Below, one piece after another: positions 36,796-49,995 of a stretch of 64,000 nt of DNA. The first letter of the stretch is position 1. Each line of letters begins with the position of its first letter. Source of the stretch: Ovis canadensis (Eukaryota > Chordata > Mammalia > Artiodactyla > Bovidae); the NCBI RefSeq assembly GCF_042477335.2, contig NC_091245.1:230267501-230331500 (forward strand). The letters are read 5' to 3'. Both the position numbers and the translations under genes were made by a program. A model generated the notes under the pieces. It did no database searches and was not told the origin of the DNA. It worked only from the letters and a program-made list of their open reading frames with translations.

Positions 36796-37145
36796 TAACC
36801 ATCATCACACATAGCAACTTTCAAATATACAGCATAGTATTCCTAACCATACTCACTATGCTGTACCTTAGATACCCAGGACTTACTTAACTTGTAACTG
36901 GAAGTTTGTATTCTTTAACCACCATCCCCCACTCTACCACTCCATCCCTGCCTCTGACAACCACCAATCTGTTCTCTGTATTGATGAGTTCAGCCTTCTG
37001 AGATTCTACATATAAATGAGAACATACAGTATCTTTTTCTTTCTTACAGTGTCTGTACTTCACTTTGTATAATGACCACAAGGTCTATCCATGTTATCGC
37101 AAATAGGAAGATTCACATCTTTTTCATGGCTGAATAATATACCTC

Positions 37146-37175
37146 TGTGTGTGTGTGTGTGTGCGTGTGTGTGTG
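37146..37175 (+). repeat. (GT)n microsatellite
   Basis: GT repeats broken once by GC. They abut the 3' side of the antisense SINE that follows and probably grew from its tail. Confidence 0.93.
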
Positions 37176-37303
37176 GTGTTGTTTTTGTTGTTGAGTCATG
37201 TCTGATTCTTTGCCACCCCATGGACTGTAGCCTGCCAGGCTCCTCTGTCCATGGGATTCTCCAGGCAAGCATACTGGAGTGCATTGTCATTTCCTCCTCT
37301 ACC
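37176..37303 (-). mobile_element. 5'-truncated BovA SINE inside L1
   Basis: TTTTTGTTGTTGAGTCATGT to CATTGTCATTTCCTCC, antisense. L1 sequence resumes with CATTGTATGTATATATACCA. Confidence 0.88.
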
Positions 37304-37714
37304 ATTGTATGTATATATACCACAATTGTTTTATCCATTCACCTGTTGATAGACACTTAGTTTGCTTCTATATCTTGGCTATTATAAATAATGATGCAAT
37401 CAATATGAGGATGAAGACATCTTTTTGAGATAGGGATATACTTTCCTCTGTAAAAAAGCATCAAGAGTTAAGAGTTCTAGATATTTTTAGCTCTCTTGAA
37501 AACTTGTAGTGAGCTATGATGTTATGCCATTAGCCTATATGAAGGATCTCATTCCTAGAAGATCTATGGAACATATTTAGCATAAAGATGGTTGACTGTT
37601 ATTCTTGACATTACAGCAGCTTCTTTATGAAAACTCACAGGAGATGCTTCTCCTAGATCTCAGTACCAGGAAGAATTGTGCTTCTCTCAAGTTGCTTGTC
37701 TGGTTTTGACTTAA

Positions 37715-37862
37715 TATTCATTACAACCATCTCTCCTCATTTAGTAGATGAGAAAATAGGCTTAGAGACATTAAGCAACTTACTCGTGGTCACATAACTA
37801 GTAAATCTGGAGTCCAGAGATTCACCCAGGCAGTCACACTCTAAACCACTATGTTATTCTAC
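37715..37862 (-). repeat. MIR fragment
   Basis: GATGAGAAAATAGGCTTAGA, AACTTACTCGTGGTCACATA and CACTCTAAACCACTATG, antisense MIR. Confidence 0.85.
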
Positions 37863-38313
37863 ATGAAGTCTTAACAATCATATTCTACCACAAGAATATA
37901 AAAAAAACCTTCACTTAGGAAGCTATTTTTGTCCCTACTTTGATATTAGCTGGCACTGGATATTTACTTGTAATGTTAGCTTCTATGATTCTCATTTTAT
38001 TCTGAGCATATAAAAATCTGTTTCTTTTTTTAAATACTGGAAACGACTTACCAGCTGTTTTAAAGAAATGCTTTTTTAAAGTTAATGAAGCCAGACCAGG
38101 AAGGAGGCACACTTGGCACTGAAGGAACTGGCTGAATGAAATGGAAAAAATCAGCATCTGAGTTTTTCTGTGGATCATTTCAGGTTTTATCCATGAAATA
38201 TTTCTGCATGCCCACAAATAATTGTTGAGTCATTAGAGACTTCCAACCCAGATTCTGTTGTATTTTTAATAATATTTCCTTTAAATAGCAAATAACATAT
38301 AATAGCTACCTTA
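37863..38313. other. Intergenic, no recognised element
   Basis: Unassigned. Confidence 0.5.
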
Positions 38314-38530
38314 CTGGGCTTCCCTGGTGGCTCAGATGGTAAAGAATCTGCCTGCAAGGTGGAAGATCCAAGTTTGATCTCTGGGTCGGGAAGATCCCCT
38401 GGAGAAGGGCATGGCAGCCCACTCCAGTATTCTTGCCTGGAAAATTCCATGGACAGAGGAGCCTGGGTAGCTACAGTCCATGGGGTCACAAAGAGTCAGA
38501 CACAACTGAGCAACTTTCACTTCTTCACTT
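38314..38530 (+). mobile_element. Bov-tA SINE
   Basis: GGGCTTCCCTGGTGGCTCAG through GGGTCGGGAAGATCCCCTGG to GCAACTTTCACTTCTTCACT, full length. Confidence 0.94.
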
Positions 38531-38644
38531 CAGAGCCCTTATTAGCTTGCAGGGGAAGACGGGGATGCCATATAATATGCAGCTAAGCCATAGCTCTGTT
38601 GATAAGATATTCTGAAGGGTTAGGTTGAGAGCATGTTGAGAAGT

Positions 38645-38888
38645 TGAATGATTGAGAGTTCCAGCTCTGCAGCCAGACAGGCTGGATCTACCCCTTGAAT
38701 CGTCCACATATCAACAACATGGCTTTGGGCACACCATTCATCCTCTCTGAGCCACACCTTTCTCATCTATAAAATGGGACTAATAATCCTTAGCTCCTTT
38801 TGTTATGAATTTTAAGTGAGACAATACACATAGAACAGCTAGCACAGTGTTTGGCATATGGAAGCATTCAATGAATTACAGCTATTAT
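38645..38888 (+). repeat. MIR SINE
   Basis: GAGAGTTCCAGCTCTGCAGC to TCAATGAATTACAGCTATTA with the core CTTTCTCATCTATAAAATGG. Confidence 0.88.
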
Positions 38889-39156
38889 TATGATAATCGT
38901 CATGACAGCAAATGAAAACTATCACCCCAAAGCAGCTACCAAGCTTGTATCTAAAATTGTTTGCATGCTTATATTTATTCTTTGGAAGAAAGGCTAAAAT
39001 GTAAAATACAAAATTTTAAAGCAGAGGGTGCAAAAAAAAAAAGATATTTAACTTAAGGTGAATTGCCAGAACTCCAACACAGTACTATAAATTTCAGGAA
39101 TTAATTTACAAAATTATTAATTATAGACTGATGACAGACGCTTGTAAAAATTAAAT

Positions 39157-39805
39157 GTCCACAAAAGGCTTAGGTGCACTCCAGAGCAGGATCAGGGACT
39201 TTGGGACACTGTAGAAACCACCCAAAAATACAGAGCCCCTGGAAGACTTGGCCAGTGTCAAAGAGCTCCCACAAAACCAAACGAAACAGAGACAAATAAA
39301 TGGAGATAATGTCCACAGAAGGCATAGGAGCACACCAAGGCAAAGACCAGACCCAGCAAATATCACAGAAATGCTGAGGACACTGTGATACAACCAGAAC
39401 TGATGAACAACCCGGCAGGTCTCAGACAGTGTCTGAGAGAGAGCATCCGTAAACACCAAAAGAACCAGAGGAACAAATAAATGATGATCATGTTCCCAGA
39501 AAGCTACGGAACACTTGGAAGCAGAATCCAAAACCAGCAGAAAATCTAACAGGCCTCAGGAGGCTGCTGAGAGTGTCTAAAGTAAAACCAGAACCCCTGG
39601 AAGATATGGCACGTATCAGAGAGTTCCTGCAAACACCAGAAGAACCAAAGGAACAAATGCTGGTGACGTTCACAAAATGCTTAGGAACATTTCAAAGCAC
39701 AAGCTGGAACCAGCAGAAAATCTAAGAATACTTAAGAGACCACTTGGAACAAGTGAAGGAAAAATGAGGACTCTGGAAGAAGATCTGACAGGCATCCTAG
39801 AGAAG
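39157..39805. repeat. Diverged tandem array, unit about 154-180 bp
   Basis: Four related units begin at about 39157, 39311, 39491 and 39668. The shared start reads GTCCACAAAAGGCTTAGGTG in the first and GTCCACAGAAGGCATAGGAG in the second. Each visible unit also contains variants of AGAACCCCTGGAAG and CCAGCAGAAAATCT. T-poor on the + strand. The antisense open frame of 126 codons is a by-product. Interrupted at the right by an L1 3' end. Confidence 0.75.
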
Positions 39806-40215
39806 GACAAATATCGTGTAACACTGCTTATGTGTGGAATCTAAAAAATAATGGTAGAAATGAACAAAACAGAAATAGAGTCACAGATGTAAAAAAACTT
39901 ACAGTTACTGGGGGGAAAGTGGGAAAGGGGGAGGGATAAATTGGGAGAATGAGATTGATTAATACACTACTATATATAAAATAGTAGTATAATTATTATA
40001 TATATAATTATATATAATATATAAATGTATAATTATTATATATTAAAATAATATAATAAGGACCTATTGTATAACACAGGGAACTCTATTCAATATTCTG
40101 TAATGACCTCTATGGGAAAAGAATCTAAAAGAGAGTGGATATAAGTATGACTGATATACTTTGCTGTACAGCAGAAACACAATATTGTAAATAAACTGTA
40201 TGCTAATAAAATTTT
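39806..40215 (+). repeat. L1 3' UTR, artiodactyl type
   Basis: TGTGTGGAATCTAAAAAATA, GGGGGAGGGATAAATTGGGA, AAGGACCTATTGTATAACAC, then CACAATATTGTAAATAAACT and AATAAAA. An AT-only expansion lies inside it. Confidence 0.88.
39962..40064. repeat. AT-rich low-complexity tract
   Basis: Nearly pure A/T with TATATAATTATA units, inside the L1 3' UTR. Confidence 0.9.
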
Positions 40216-40439
40216 TTTAAACAAAGAGCAATCTGGAGATATTAATATAAGTGAAAAATACACATCCTTTGAACTAATTGTTCCCCAAAAAAAGATGATC
40301 CAACAGGCACCAAAGAGGTTATACAAACACCAAAGGTACAATACAACCAGAGAATAAAAGGACTCCCTATTCAAGAGGAAATGTAGAAAAGAGGAAAATC
40401 TCACAAGCTAAAAAAAAAAAAAGATTGTTTAGGATGCCT
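40216..40439. repeat. Probable continuation of the A-rich repeat domain
   Basis: Phrases such as CCAACAGGCACCAAAGAGG and AACACCAAAGGTACAATACA echo the array at 39157-39805. Confidence 0.4.
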
Positions 40440-40440
40440 A

Positions 40441-40630
40441 AATTTGTGGCTCAGTTGGTAAAGAATTTTCCTGCAATGTGGGAGACCTGGGTTCAATCCC
40501 TGGGTTCAGAAGATCCCCTGGAGATGGGAAAAGCTACCCACTCAGTATTCTAGCCTGGAGAATTGCATGGACTGTATAGTCCATGGGGGTCACAAAGAGT
40601 CAGACATGATTGAGCGACTTTCACTTTCAA
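40441..40630 (+). mobile_element. Bov-tA SINE, diverged
   Basis: TGTGGCTCAGTTGGTAAAGA to TGATTGAGCGACTTTCACTT. Confidence 0.92.
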
Positions 40631-41204
40631 AAAAGGGGCAGAATCAATGAAAGACCCAACAGAAAACTACAGCCCTATGAAAACTTCACAGCAAATTGTG
40701 GACCCGGAAGATAAGACAAGAAACTTGGGATAGTTCCCTGGGAGAAATGTCTATCAGCTGAACTCCTGACAACAATCAAGAAACCTCTGATAACTTGTGT
40801 GGAAAAGACTGTACCCACAGAAAACTCAACAGGCACCAAGAGACAAAACTCCTAAAGATAAAGGTAACCAAGTAGAAGACAAGTCTTCTACAATTTGTAA
40901 AACTGTAATATAATGCAACTCTTGACACTCACCTCAGGACACCTCCAAAGTAGATATCCTGCAGGCATGAAGAAAACCCCTAATGTGTATCCAAGTAAGC
41001 AGATCCGGCCGACATTACAACACTTAGGGCTAACTCCAAATCCTAAAAACTTGTCAAAAAGAAACCCTTAGGAAGGAGTCAGATATATCAGAGATTTAAA
41101 CCTCAGACATCTGTAGGTTCTTCAGATGTGAAAAATACTACTCATGAAAACCAAGTAATAGGAAAAAAAAATAGAACTACAGAGTGTATATGTTTTTCAA
41201 TTAG
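40631..41204. repeat. A-rich, T-poor sequence related to the upstream array
   Basis: CAGAAAACTCAACAGGCACC (from 40824) and AGACCCAACAGAAAACTACA recall the unit motif around 39528. No clear period. No gene. Confidence 0.4.
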
Positions 41205-41216
41205 AAGAAAAGGTAG

Positions 41217-41555
41217 GGCTTCCCTGCTGGCTCAGTGGTAAAGAATCTGCCTGCTAATGCAGGAGACACAGGTTCTATCCCTGGTCTGGCACGATCCCAT
41301 ATGCCATGGAGCAACTAACCCCGTATGCCACAACTACTGAGCTGGTGCTTTAGAGCCTGGGAGTGGCAACTACTGAAGCCCATGTGCCCTAGACCCTGTG
41401 CTTTGCAACAAGAAAAGCCACTGCAACAAGAAACCTATGCACAGCGAATAGAGAGTAGCCCCCACTCTCTGCAACCAGATAAAAACTCTGAGCAGCAAGG
41501 AAGACCCAGCACAGCCAAAAATAAAATAAATAAATAAAAATTACACACACACAAA
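41217..41555 (+). mobile_element. CHR-2-type SINE with target-site duplication
   Basis: GGCTTCCCTGCTGGCTCAGT through GGCAACTACTGAAGCCCATG and AGACCCAGCACAGCCAAAAA to an A/AT-rich and AC tail. Flanks AAGAAAAGGTAG (41205-41216) and AAGAAAATGTAG (41556-41567) differ at one base. Confidence 0.92.
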
Positions 41556-41567
41556 AAGAAAATGTAG

Positions 41568-41791
41568 AAGCCCACAAAAAACTTTTTCTTAAAATACCAC
41601 TAGAAAACCTGCAGCCAACAGTTATCAGTACTTTATTGAATCAAGAAAAATGTGGTTGAAGATTTTGGACTGCACACACTTATGGCAGAATCCAAGCAGA
41701 AGACACGCTTGGGAGTGGACCATAGTGGATCTAAAGACATATTTTTGATTCAGTGAACAAAAAATAAGGATAGATCAGGAGATCTCATTCA
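41568..41791. other. Intergenic A-rich sequence
   Basis: Possibly more of the repeat domain (CTAGAAAACCTGCAGCCAAC). Nothing else seen. Confidence 0.4.
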
Positions 41792-41804
41792 AGAAAACTC
41801 CTCT

Positions 41805-42006
41805 AGGGACTTCCCTAGTGATCCAGTGGCTAAGACTCTGTGTTCCCAATGCAGGGGGCCTGGATTCAATCCCTGCTCGGGGAACTAGATCCCACATACT
41901 GCAACTAATAAAGAGTTCGAATGAAAGATCCCACATGCTGTAATGAAGATGCCACAGGCCACAGCTAAGACCTGGAACAGATAAATAAGGAAATTTATTT
42001 AGAAAG
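41805..42006 (+). mobile_element. CHR-type SINE with target-site duplication
   Basis: GGGACTTCCCTAGTGATCCA to TAAGACCTGGAACAGATAAA. Flanks AGAAAACTCCTCT (41792-41804) and AGAACACTCCTCT (42007-42019) differ at one base. Confidence 0.92.
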
Positions 42007-42108
42007 AGAACACTCCTCTTGTAAGCCTCGTGAATATGAATCTAAACTATTGCCTCTGAAATTGAACACATGTAGCCAAAGAACATGCAAGACAGTAAGT
42101 CAAAGAAC

Positions 42109-42164
42109 CTGTGTCTTCTGCACTGCAGGCAGATTCTTGACCATCTGAGCCACCAGGGAAGCCC
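42109..42164 (-). mobile_element. 56-bp SINE head with perfect target-site duplication
   Basis: Antisense tRNA-like head only: CTGCACTGCAGGCAGATTCT to CACCAGGGAAGCCC. AAGTCAAAGAAC is present exactly at 42097-42108 and 42165-42176, so it is a complete insertion that lacks its 3' half. Confidence 0.93.
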
Positions 42165-42188
42165 AAGTCAAAGAACTGTATCTATCCT

Positions 42189-42400
42189 GCTGTGTCTTGT
42201 TAGTCGCTCAGTTGTATCTGACTCTTTGCAACCCCATGGACTGTAGCCCGCCAGGCTCCCCTGTCCATGAAATTCTCCAGGCAAGAATACTGGAGTGCAT
42301 TGCCATCCCCTTCTCCAGGGGATCTTCCCGACCCAGGGACTGAACTCGTCTCCTGCATTGCAGGCAGATTTTTTACCATCTGAGCCACCAGGGAAGCCCA
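42189..42400 (-). mobile_element. Bov-tA SINE with target-site duplication
   Basis: Full-length antisense element. TATCTATCCT at 42179-42188 and 42401-42410. Confidence 0.95.
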
Positions 42401-42410
42401 TATCTATCCT

Positions 42411-43306
42411 AAGAAACAAAAAGATTTTTTTAAAAGTCTAAACATTTGTCTAGTCAAAATGATAATGTGTGAAGAGAGATAAATGTAAAGAAACATGAGC
42501 TTAATTTTCAAGAAAAGCTGAGTCAGGGAACATCCCTAAATGCCAGACACAGATATAGAACCGACACAGAGCTCTAATCTCAGTTGCTTACATCAACAGA
42601 AAAGATTGAAATAAAGAAATATGAGAAGAATACTATGAAGAACTGCCACAAAAAAGAAAAAAACTCAGAAAATAGAGTTATGAAACAGAAGACAGAGACT
42701 ATAACATCAGGGGAAGAAGTAAAACTGGTATCTACAGGAATCTGGCAACTTGGCTAACTCACATGGAGAAATGTGACAAACCAGCAGAGGTTATAAGAGA
42801 AAAGTGGAATCAAGAGGAGATACTTTGAAGGCTGAGGAAAACAATCAAAATTAATTTTATCTGGTAAAATCTTTGGTCAATACAGAAAATTCACAAAACA
42901 AAACAGAAATAAATCTAGAAAATTCTAAGCCTTTGTCTGATGAAACAAATGTAGCCAACAAAGAGGCAGCAATAAGACAGAAGTAAATCAAGATTTATTG
43001 TGTTTGAAAACTAGAAAAATTAAAGTCTTTGCTAGAGAGATGCAAAGATTTGATCTTCTGCCCAGTGTGAAAGAGGAAATTCTGTAGATCAGAACAAAGG
43101 GAGAGATGTTTAGAATCAATTAGCGGATAAAAGGGAAAAACCACCTGGTTCAAAATTGGAAACCTACAGCAGTCAGATGCAAACAGAATACAAAGGAAAC
43201 ACTTAGAAAATACTGCTTTAACAAAAGAAGAAACTTCATGCAAAAAGCCAAGGCATAACTAGAGTGATATTAAATCATAGCAAAGAGTAACCTGGAGTTC
43301 TAAGAA
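42411..43306. other. A-rich intergenic sequence
   Basis: Purine-rich + strand with few T. No gene or named repeat; it may be the eroded end of the A-rich domain that starts at 39157. Confidence 0.5.
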
Positions 43307-43511
43307 ATGAAGTGAAGTTGCTCAGTCGTGTACAACTCTTTGCAATCCCATTGACAGTAGCCTACCAGGCACCTCCATCCATGGAATTTTCCAGGCAACA
43401 GTACTGGAGTGGGTTGCCATTGCCTGCTCCAGGGCATCTTCCCAACCCAGGGATTGAACCCAGGTCTCCTGCATTGTGGGCAGACACTTTACCATCTGAG
43501 CCACCTGGGAG
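43307..43511 (-). mobile_element. Bov-tA SINE
   Basis: GAAGTTGCTCAGTCGTGTAC to CCATCTGAGCCACCTGGGAG, antisense. Confidence 0.93.
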
Positions 43512-43619
43512 TTTTAGAGAAATCATCTACTGAAAATCCAAAGAACAACACACAAAGAAAGAAAATAAGAACTCGAAGGTATCAAGACAATGAAGGTGCT
43601 TAGCTAGGAGGGAAAAAAG

Positions 43620-46600
43620 TGATAATCTTTAGTTTAATGGCAAGCCTAAATATCCTCCATATAATAATTTTACCATAAAATTAAGTGAATTCTGTAAGTA
43701 AAAGAGAATAAATAAGTAAAATTAAGTTCTCTATGGATTTCAGTACAATCAAAGGTATTGGTTTTATTTGATTTTATTATTTTATAGGCAAAATTAAAGA
43801 AAACAGAATTAAGACATCCTTCCCATTTCTATGGAAGAAAGGATGCCTTTGTTTCTTGCAATTAGCTGGTTACTGACTTAATGTTTGCTTGATAAAACAC
43901 ATTCCCTTAGCCTACCATGTTAGCCTTTTCACCAATGGATGAAACCAGAATGAAAACATAAATTTAAACCAGTGAGTTCAACATAAACTTGCCAAATATT
44001 CTATTATTGATTGGTTGTCTGCAACTTACATTCTTGGAGAGATGGCTAATGTTGGGTTGTTCAAAGTAAAACAACTCATCATTGCTTCTCTCAATCCTGA
44101 AATTCAAATTAATTATAATTCGTGAAATTTTTACAAGTCAGTGTAGAAGACTATATAAATCTGAACACAATCTTCATGTTCTGGATTGTTTCTTTTATTA
44201 ATTTCACTTGAGAGAAACTATATACATAAAGTACAACATTAAGATACTTACCATATTGCCTTTTAAACTGTTGAGGCCATCTCCTTAATGTTCCCTTCGG
44301 CCTTTACAATTGAATCTTATTTTCCTTATACAGTACACTTCATGCCCTTTGGCATAATTGCCAATGCCATTTTCCTTCGTTGAACACATGCATATCTGCA
44401 GAATGTGGCAATTAACGGTCTCTTAAAACTATCATTACATCTCAAGAAGACATTTTCCCCTTGATTATGATGTTGAACACCAATATAAATTGCTTTTAAG
44501 CAACTGGTGATTACACACACACACACGATTTAGAAAATCAATCATGTTTTCTTTCATTCCAGATGGATTTTTACCATATCCAGGGCCATTATTTCCCTAG
44601 TCATGTGAAGTCAATGAAAATAAAAAATGTTTTAGTATGTGAATTACTTTGATAGCTGAAAATCAGGAGGAAAAGTCAGTTAGTACTGGATTAAGGTTTG
44701 CATGTATGTAGCAGCCTTGCAAAAACTATGTCACAGACTATGTATCTATGTAGATATGTCTGTATCTCTATAGATATATCTGTGTTCTACATTATATAGA
44801 GAAGAATATTAAAAAATAAGTCAGCATTTCATCATGATTTATTTTCAGGTGAAAGAATAAAGCTATTTTCTACATTTCTATTTTGCTACTAGTTCTATGC
44901 AATAAAAAACTTCCAGGTGAAATCTATAAAACTTAATACCAAGATACTGCTATTAGTGCTTTAAAAATGTTCCTGACTGGATATTGTAGTGTTCTGAATA
45001 CATGAGTTCTGTGTATATTAATATGGTAGGTGAAATATGTGTGTGCATTACTATGAGATATGTTCATTTACCACTAATAAAAATAGATCTTCAGTATTTA
45101 ACAGAATTGTGCTTGGTAAATCAATGAATTATAAGAAAAAAACCAAAGTAGAGTCAAACTCATTTTTTTTTTTTTACTAAACTGAAGGATGTGAATAAAG
45201 GCTTGTATGATGGGTAGGAAAAAAAAACAAGTGTAAAACTCTTACTTTTAAAATTCAGTAGAATCTCATCATGTGATTGGTGTCACATTAGAGACCTTCT
45301 GAATTCTAGTGAGAGAAATGTTTCATAAGCTGGTACAAGAAAAACATCTCGATTCATATCACGTGTATTTTCACAAGATTTGTTGTACAGTTCAAGATAT
45401 TAGTAGTAACAACATGAGGATATATTTTATATACTGGTACTTGGATATTCATGTTGATGTTTCAGATATGGGTGATTTTTTTAAAAGTGTGCCCTCAAAG
45501 GATAAATCACTTAAAGGAATAAGGCAACTTCCTGGTTTGTCTGAATGGTGGGTGGTATTGACAACCACATATAAATAAAATGTACAGTGTTTGAGTAACA
45601 TTAGTATTTGTGATCATTCAATATAATGTGATTTCATTAAACCCTATACCATTCTCAGTAAAAGCTGATACAGTCTCTACTCCTGATCTTTTGCCAATTC
45701 ACAGCTTAAACTTATTTTTAAATGATAAAGACACACATTTCATATTTTAAAACAGTACCATATAGTTACACATCTAATACAATTTGCACAGAGAAAGATT
45801 TTAATATTTTTCTGTTTTGATACACTTCAAATGATTCACTTTAATGACAGGGTCATTAGCTATTAGAAGTTTAGAATAAACCATTCTCTTCTCTAACAAT
45901 TCAGACATCTTAAGATTTCTTAAAACTCTCATACTTTTTCAATCAGCTTTAAAAAGTTTAAAGTAATTAAATAATTTTTTCTAATACAGATATTTTAAGA
46001 TTTCTCAGGATTGTCAGGAATTTTCAATCATAAGAACAACTTTTCTAAACACATGTGTGAGGTCCATTGTGTAATTTTTCTCAATGTAATATTCATCTTT
46101 CCCTAAGCAGAAAAACCTTTTAAAATTTATTTTCCTTCTTTTCCTTTCTTGATAATCACAAACTGTAATAAGATATACAATGTGTATATTGTACATAGAC
46201 AATACGCATATGTACATTATACATAATGCATTTTAATGCATTATTTTATATTACCATTTGCTTAAAGGACATTTCATAGAATGGCAGAACTGATACAGTG
46301 ACATTGTTTCCTTAAGTGCCTGCTGTAATCCTTCTGTAATACCACACAGCACAGTTATGGCTTTAAACAAAAGTTACAAGTCACAACAAAGTCTTACGTT
46401 TTGTACTATGTTGTGAAGTGTATTCCAAATGAAAAATGGAGGGAAAGTGTATGACATCATGCTTTGTAGTATGGTATACATGTATCAATCCATTTTACAC
46501 GTAACTATCACCTAGACTACATACATAATGTATAGTTATTATAAAAGTTATATATTATGCCACAGTACTAAAAATAAAATATATTTTTCTCAAATAGTGA

Positions 46601-46980
46601 AAATAAGGTATCCTTCATGTATTTAATCACATAATGTTTTCTTGTTTGACCATGCCTCTTCTTTTTCTCCGTTGTAAATGAAGTAATATCCAGCATTTTA
46701 TTAAACAATAATGACAGAGTGAGACAATTTCTGGGCCATTAAGGCCTAAAAAAGGCATTGAGATGATTACCTTGTCATGAATTGCAGAAATACCATGCGT
46801 TTAATACATGGTAAAAATATAAAAATAAAAGACAAATAAATATAAATATCTTCTCAGTTACTGAAAAATCAAAAGTTCAACTGTACCTTATTATGAGTAT
46901 GGTCTTGGATGTGCCGTAATTGCTGTGTTAATTACAGCAACTAGCCGTGTATCACTGTTGTCCCCCTACTAATCTGTGAG
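43620..46980. other. AT-rich repeat-free stretch downstream of C3orf80
   Basis: 3.4 kb without any interspersed repeat I recognise, unlike the rest of the window, apart from a T-run at 45164-45176 and a short AC repeat near 44514. On the - strand it follows the end of C3orf80. AATAAA hexamers on that strand (as TTTATT on +) occur at 46697-46702 and near 46127, 44839 and 44193. Could be a long 3' UTR plus conserved non-coding sequence; not proven. Confidence 0.5.
46697..46702 (-). terminator. Candidate C3orf80 poly(A) signal
   Basis: AATAAA on the - strand about 855 bases after the C3orf80 stop, the nearest hexamer found. No strong GU-rich element follows, so a more distal site is possible. 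Confidence 0.35.
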
Positions 46981-47556
46981 CTGTGACTATGCTGCGCCAA
47001 GAAGACACGGAAGGGTTTGGGGGTGTTTCTCCGCGAGGGAGGGCTCGACCATACCTAGGTGCTGCTGGCCCAGACCCGCGCGCAGCAGTCTCCAGTCCTG
47101 GCCCGCCTCCTGCCCTCCGCCCATCCTGGGAGACCTCGACCTGTCCAGGCGAGAGGGAAAGGAGTGGAACTGCGCCCCTTCCCCTGCATCCCTAACGGTC
47201 ACTGCCCTTCTCCAGAGGCTCCTGTGTCCTCTCATTCGGGAAGCAGGCACTTACGAGTGAACACAAGCCAGCCGAAGGGAGGCTGAGGGCGGCGACGTCC
47301 TCTAAAGTTGTGCTCCGGGCTGGTTTGCGGCGGTCTTCCCTGCCGCGCGTGCCTATCGTTTTCTTGAACCGAATGAAATGTAGGGAAACTTAACATCCCT
47401 GGGGAAGCGGGGGTGGGGGTGGCCCCAACCCAGTCTCCGGGCGACAGGCGGGGGTCTCAGGCAACTGGCGGCGGCCGCGGCCACCCGGGCCGTGGCGTCC
47501 CACCCACAGCCCCCGGCCCGGTTCTGTCCGCGTGGTCCTCGCGAGACCGCGGGTGC

Positions 47557-48720
<1,164 letters not shown>

Positions 48721-49975
48721 TGATCTTGATTAATTCAGCAGTCGCACTCTTCCCAGCCACACGGGCGGGGGCTCTTGCTAGCGTAGGTATCTCAGTGTTA
48801 AGTGATTGAATTTCCCCAGGAATGTTATTTAAATTGACTTGCGACTGGGATTCGCTTACCATCCTTCTTGAGATCTTTCCGATTAAAAAATGGATGATGA
48901 CTAATAAAGGCTAGCGCAACCCCCCCGAGGTCCCAGAGCTTTGGGGGGTTGGGGACCGCAGGATGGTTCTCCCTTCAGGCAGATCCAGAGGGCTGGGAAT
49001 CCAGTACCCCCAGTAGATCTCCAGAGCACATAGAGAATTCCTCTGAGAGGCTAAGGTCAAGGCACCACGAAAGTATTCCCAGAGGGACAGGGAGGACTCG
49101 GCCAAGGTGACCCGAGTTGACGCCGACGAAGGAGAGAAGGGGCACCTATTTTCCCAAGGGCTCTTCCGACAAGTCCCCACTGCGCTCGAGGGACAGAACA
49201 GGGATTTGGGTTTAGGATGGAAGGAGGCCTCTCCTCCCGCGTAAGTAACACATCCGTGAAATGTGAGGGGAAATTGGCAATGTTTCTGAGCATTGATCTG
49301 AGCCTAAGGGTCTTTTTCAAGGTTGTTTTTGTTTGCAAAGTTTGCCTTTAAGGGAGTCTGTGCTCCAGTTAAGCGCATGGGGTCGCGTAGTCACCACTCC
49401 CTCCCTGATTAAGCACCGTGTCGCAAAGGGAGGAATGGCATTTACACAGTCCTTGACACCGTGTGTCTGCTGGGTGGTGGCCTTCAGCAGCTTCTTGAAA
49501 GAAGGTGGCATCATGAAGAAGCTAGGGACTTGTGCTTTTATTAAGGCTGTCTGAAACAGTCATCTTTGTAGAGTTAGGATTTATTAATACCTTCACTTGG
49601 TCCCTTGTAGAGAGACCAAACAGGAAATTACGAAGTCATCGAGAGAAAAAAGTAAAAGCAAAGGAAAAAATTTAGAGACACACGAACTCAACTGTAGGTC
49701 AGTAAAAGCAAAGATTTCTCTCAGAGTAAGTCACACTGTATCTCCCTAATAACCTTATGGGACAAGGTGAAGGGTGCTGGTTGATTTAGGCATTTCATTG
49801 CTCCTCCTAAATGAAAACTTTCTAAATATTCTGCAGCTGGGAGTACCTTACTTTTGCTTCACACTCCAAAGCAATCCCTCCTCCTGGCTTAATGTGAAGC
49901 TTAGTTGAACGCAGGTCCTACTTTCTAAGCCTTCCTAAAGCCACAATATTTCTCTGCCATAGTTTGCTTTACTAC
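48721..49975. other. Upstream flank of C3orf80, no recognised element
   Basis: Mixed composition, with moderate CpG content up to about 49200. No repeat or exon identified. Confidence 0.55.
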
Positions 49976-49995
49976 GCGTGCACGCTAAGTTGCTT

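Larger units (their letters stand above)
36372..37440 (-). repeat. L1 3' end, antisense, with two SINEs inside
   Basis: TTGACATGTAACATTGTATT, GTACAACATAATGATTTGAT, GCAACTTTCAAATATACAGC and TGACAACCACCAATCTGTTC are the antisense L1 3' UTR and ORF2 end. SINEs interrupt it at 36569-36795 and at about 37172-37303. Confidence 0.9.

Noticed and set aside
39151-39531. 126-codon antisense frame, hydrophobic
   Set aside because: It lies in the tandem array; hydrophobicity follows from the A-rich + strand. No homology recognised.
39157-39805. CRISPR-like repeat array
   Set aside because: Units are long, diverged and directly adjacent with no constant repeat and unique spacers; the genome is mammalian.
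45309-45578. 89-codon + strand frame in the repeat-free stretch
   Set aside because: No recognisable product or splice sites; length expected by chance in 3.4 kb.
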